From assembly GCA_016215625.1 (NCBI GenBank), contig JACRIW010000048.1, positions 27,518 through 91,517 of the forward strand: a stretch of 64,000 nt of DNA. Reading direction: 5' to 3'. Below, in pieces: positions 62,019 through 64,000 of this stretch (within the stretch, counting starts at the first letter, position 1; every line of letters starts with the position of its first letter). Under the pieces are notes generated by a model, which worked only from the letters and a program-made list of their open reading frames with translations, ran no database searches and had not been told where the DNA came from. The position numbers and the translations under genes are program-made. The stretch comes from Candidatus Eiseniibacteriota bacterium (GTDB lineage Bacteria > Eisenbacteria > RBG-16-71-46).

Positions 62019-63140
62019 TCACGGCGCGATACGCTCCACGTTCGCACGGGGCACGATCCGGCGCTCGCGCTCGTCGGCGAACTCGACCTCGAGCACGCGC
62101 ACGAGCGCCTCGGTCTCCAGGACCATGAGCGCGGCCGGCAGTGCCACGACGCGGCCGATGCGCCCGAACCACGGCTCGCGGATCACGCGCACGAGCGCGC
62201 CCACCTCGAGCCCGCCCCCCGCTTCGTCCGGGCGTTCGGCCGCGTCGCCGTCGAGCGGAACGATCACCTCCGGCCGCAGGACGCCGGCGCGAATCTGCGT
62301 CGCCCCGCTCACCGAGGCCTCCCTGCCCTCGAGCCGGCGCAGCAGCTTCCACGTGCGCTGGGCCATCGGGATGCGGCCGAAACCTTCCGTGAGCACGAGC
62401 GTGAAACCGAGCGATTCGGCGCCGGTGATCGCGACGCCGAGGTCGCGCCCGAGCAGCTTCCGCAGGTCGCCGTCGTCGAAGCCGCCGACGAGCACGGCCG
62501 CAACCCCGATGTCACGCGCGCGCATCAGCGTGTCGTGGCTCACGTAGGCCCCGCCGACGACCACGCAGCCGCGATGCTCGCGCCCGAGATCGCCCGGACG
62601 CAGCTCGGCGTCCGGATTGCTCACCGGCACCGCGAGCGGTCCGAACGCCTCTCCCCCGACGCCGAAGATGCCCTGCAGGAACGCGCCGTGTGTCTCGACC
62701 ACGACTCCCTCGCCTTCGAGCACGCGCGCAACGCGCCCGCTCACGTACGCGCGTACTTCGACCGGAATCGGCGGCTCGCGCAGGAGCAGCTGGCCCGTCA
62801 CGGGCGAAAGGCTCTCGAGCACGCCCGCGCACGGCGCCGTCACTTCGGTGCGCCCGAAGCCGAACAGCCCCTTCGTGAACGCGATCGGTTCGTCCTTCTC
62901 GACGGCGCTGCCGACCGGCTTGAGCAGCGCCGCGACGACCTTGGCCGGCTCGAGCGAAAGCTTCGCGGCGAGGTTCACGACCTGCACGTTGCCGGGCAGT
63001 TCGGTGCGCGCGACCACCGTGCCGGGCGCCACGGTGTCGCCGGCCGCCACGAGGACGTCCCCGCGCAACGGCAGCCGCCGTTCGCGTTCGAGCCGGGCCG
63101 ATTCCGTGACCCGAAGGCCGGGCGTGTAGGAGTGGCCCAC
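62019..63140 (-). CDS. Uncharacterised protein with biotinyl/lipoyl-like hammerhead and KOW-like tail
   Basis: A 373-residue soluble protein. Residues about 22-60 (LPLRGDVLVAAGDTVAPGTVVA) and 75-140 (VTAPCAGVLESLSPVTGQLL) look like barrel-sandwich hybrid halves, but no biotinyl/lipoyl lysine motif is present. An alpha/beta middle (GAYVSHDTLMRARDIGVAAVLVGG) is followed by a KOW-like stretch (VRVIREPWFGRIGRV). GTG at 63140 is 2 bases after the GlmL-like gene, so the two are coupled. Function unknown. Confidence 0.68.
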   Translation of the reverse strand: MGHSYTPGLRVTESARLERERRLPLRGDVLVAAGDTVAPGTVVARTELPGNVQVVNLAAKLSLEPAKVVAALLKPVGSAVEKDEPIAFTKGLFGFGRTEVTAPCAGVLESLSPVTGQLLLREPPIPVEVRAYVSGRVARVLEGEGVVVETHGAFLQGIFGVGGEAFGPLAVPVSNPDAELRPGDLGREHRGCVVVGGAYVSHDTLMRARDIGVAAVLVGGFDDGDLRKLLGRDLGVAITGAESLGFTLVLTEGFGRIPMAQRTWKLLRRLEGREASVSGATQIRAGVLRPEVIVPLDGDAAERPDEAGGGLEVGALVRVIREPWFGRIGRVVALPAALMVLETEALVRVLEVEFADERERRIVPRANVERIAP

Positions 63141-63142
63141 GG

Positions 63143-64000
63143 TCAGAGCTCCCTCGGATAGATCGCGAGCGCACGGTTCCAGGCGCGCAGGCGGTCGATC
63201 CGCGCCGCGTCGTCGGAGGGCAGCGCGAACGGCTGCCGGCCGCGCGCGTCGAGCACGAGCCCGACTTCGCCCGCACGCACGTCGCGCGTGAGCGGCTTGC
63301 CGCGGCCCGCGCCCACGTCGAATCCGCGCTCGGGCGTCACGGTGAGCGTCCAGCGTTCGTGCCCCGCCCCCGGGACGAGCATCATGTCGCCGCACGCGGC
63401 GCGGTGCGTCGAGACCGCTCCGGCGGCGGTGCGCACCTCCACGGTCATGCACGGCTGGCCCGGCTTGCCTGCGCCGATCGGTGCGACGCACGCGCCGAGC
63501 ACGATGAGGCAGTCGCGCTCGAACACCTCCGTCGCGGCCTGCTCATGCACGGTTGAGAGCACGCCGAGCTGCGGGGTCATGAAGATGCTGTCCACCGCGA
63601 CCTCGGTCACGCCCTCCGGAAGGAAAGCGTCGAGCATCATGAGCAGCGCCTGTGCGCGCCGCGGCGCGTGGGAGAGCACGCCGCCCGAGCCCACGACGAG
63701 CCCGAGGTCGAGCAGGTTCACGAGCGACTCGCCGGTCGCCGACTGCGTGAGCGCGTCCGAGATGTCGCGCGACTGCTGCTTGCCCTTGAGTCCCACCGCG
63801 AGCGTGCGGTGCTGCACGAACGACAGGCGCAGCGCCTCGCGGCAGATCGCCTGCTCGACGACGAGGTCCTCGAGCGTCTGCGGAATGCTCGTCGGCCGGA
63901 TCATCTTGTTCTTGATCCGGTTGCGCAGGTCGAGCTCGTTCACCGGGAACGGCACCCAGCGCAGGATGTTCGCGAGTCCCGCCTCGGCCATGACGTTCGA
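63143..64000 (-). CDS. GlmL/MutL-type glutamate-mutase activator-like protein, C-terminal part
   Basis: The frame is open to the right window edge, so only the C-terminal 285 residues or so are seen. VVGSGGVLSHAPRRAQALLM, DAFLPEGVTEVAVD and MTPQLGVLS resemble the C-terminal half of GlmL (PF13941), an actin-fold ATPase linked to B12-dependent glutamate mutase. An apparent helical insert AEAGLANILRWVPFPVNE precedes them. No mutase subunits are in the window. Coupled to the biotinyl-like gene downstream. Family call is moderate. Confidence 0.62.
   Translation of the reverse strand, partial: SNVMAEAGLANILRWVPFPVNELDLRNRIKNKMIRPTSIPQTLEDLVVEQAICREALRLSFVQHRTLAVGLKGKQQSRDISDALTQSATGESLVNLLDLGLVVGSGGVLSHAPRRAQALLMMLDAFLPEGVTEVAVDSIFMTPQLGVLSTVHEQAATEVFERDCLIVLGACVAPIGAGKPGQPCMTVEVRTAAGAVSTHRAACGDMMLVPGAGHERWTLTVTPERGFDVGAGRGKPLTRDVRAGEVGLVLDARGRQPFALPSDDAARIDRLRAWNRALAIYPREL

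Overview
The window is about 64 kb of very GC-rich, densely coding bacterial DNA. Nearly all genes lie on the minus strand. Plus-strand genes are dut, a thioredoxin-TPR protein, pgeF, a cyclophilin, the metH-type/MTHFR fusion and a YkgJ-like protein. The gene content points to a diderm-type bacterium: TlpA-like and DUF4266 lipoprotein-like products, a SPOR-domain protein, a periplasmic SurA/PpiD-like chaperone and lipoprotein solute binding. A bS22/AURKAIP1-type mini ribosomal protein and the general gene style fit a high-GC, deeply branching lineage (Eisenbacteria- or Gemmatimonadota-like). That placement is an inference; no rRNA is present to test it.

Layout. 0-5.3 kb: DUF4266 and TlpA pair, alkyltransferase-like protein, TPR membrane protein, VOC enzyme, dUTPase, CBS and PilZ proteins. 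5.4-10.7 kb: thioredoxin-TPR protein, apt, a primary-type sigma factor, acylphosphatase, SurE, a family 2 glycosyltransferase and two proline tRNAs. 10.7-20.3 kb: a hybrid histidine kinase, then a minus-strand housekeeping run (MerR-like regulator, gpsA, plsY, der, tRNA-Gly, miaA, mutL). 20.4-33.7 kb: a degenerate-GGDEF protein, a 999-residue parvulin chaperone, pgeF, a cyclophilin, and an M28 peptidase/GT-C/beta-propeller/S55 peptidase operon. 33.8-44.5 kb: homocysteine methyltransferase-MTHFR fusion, ykgJ-like, mutS and SPOR protein, and the classic rpsA-plsC-cmk-aroA block. 44.5-47.5 kb: PilZ, an RNase R-like exonuclease, the 31-residue bS22-like protein, HU, and a frameshifted FmdB-type zinc ribbon.

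47.5-51.0 kb holds the most distinctive locus, a compact bacterial microcompartment operon. It encodes two hexamer (BMC-H), one tandem (BMC-T) and three pentamer (BMC-P) shell proteins plus one CoA-acylating aldehyde dehydrogenase with a likely encapsulation helix. No signature enzyme, phosphotransacylase or alcohol dehydrogenase is visible in the window. A good TTGACC-17-TAGCGT promoter precedes it. 51.7-57.6 kb is a dipeptide/oligopeptide ABC transporter operon. 57.7-64 kb holds a LipM/LplA-like protein and a tightly coupled operon of uncharacterised membrane proteins ending (upstream) in a GlmL/MutL-type glutamate-mutase activator-like gene cut by the window edge.

Throughout, genes overlap by 1-4 bases and many begin at GTG or TTG. 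Several promoters of the form TTGnnn-17-TAnnnT sit only about 7-11 bases before the start codon, suggesting near-leaderless mRNAs.
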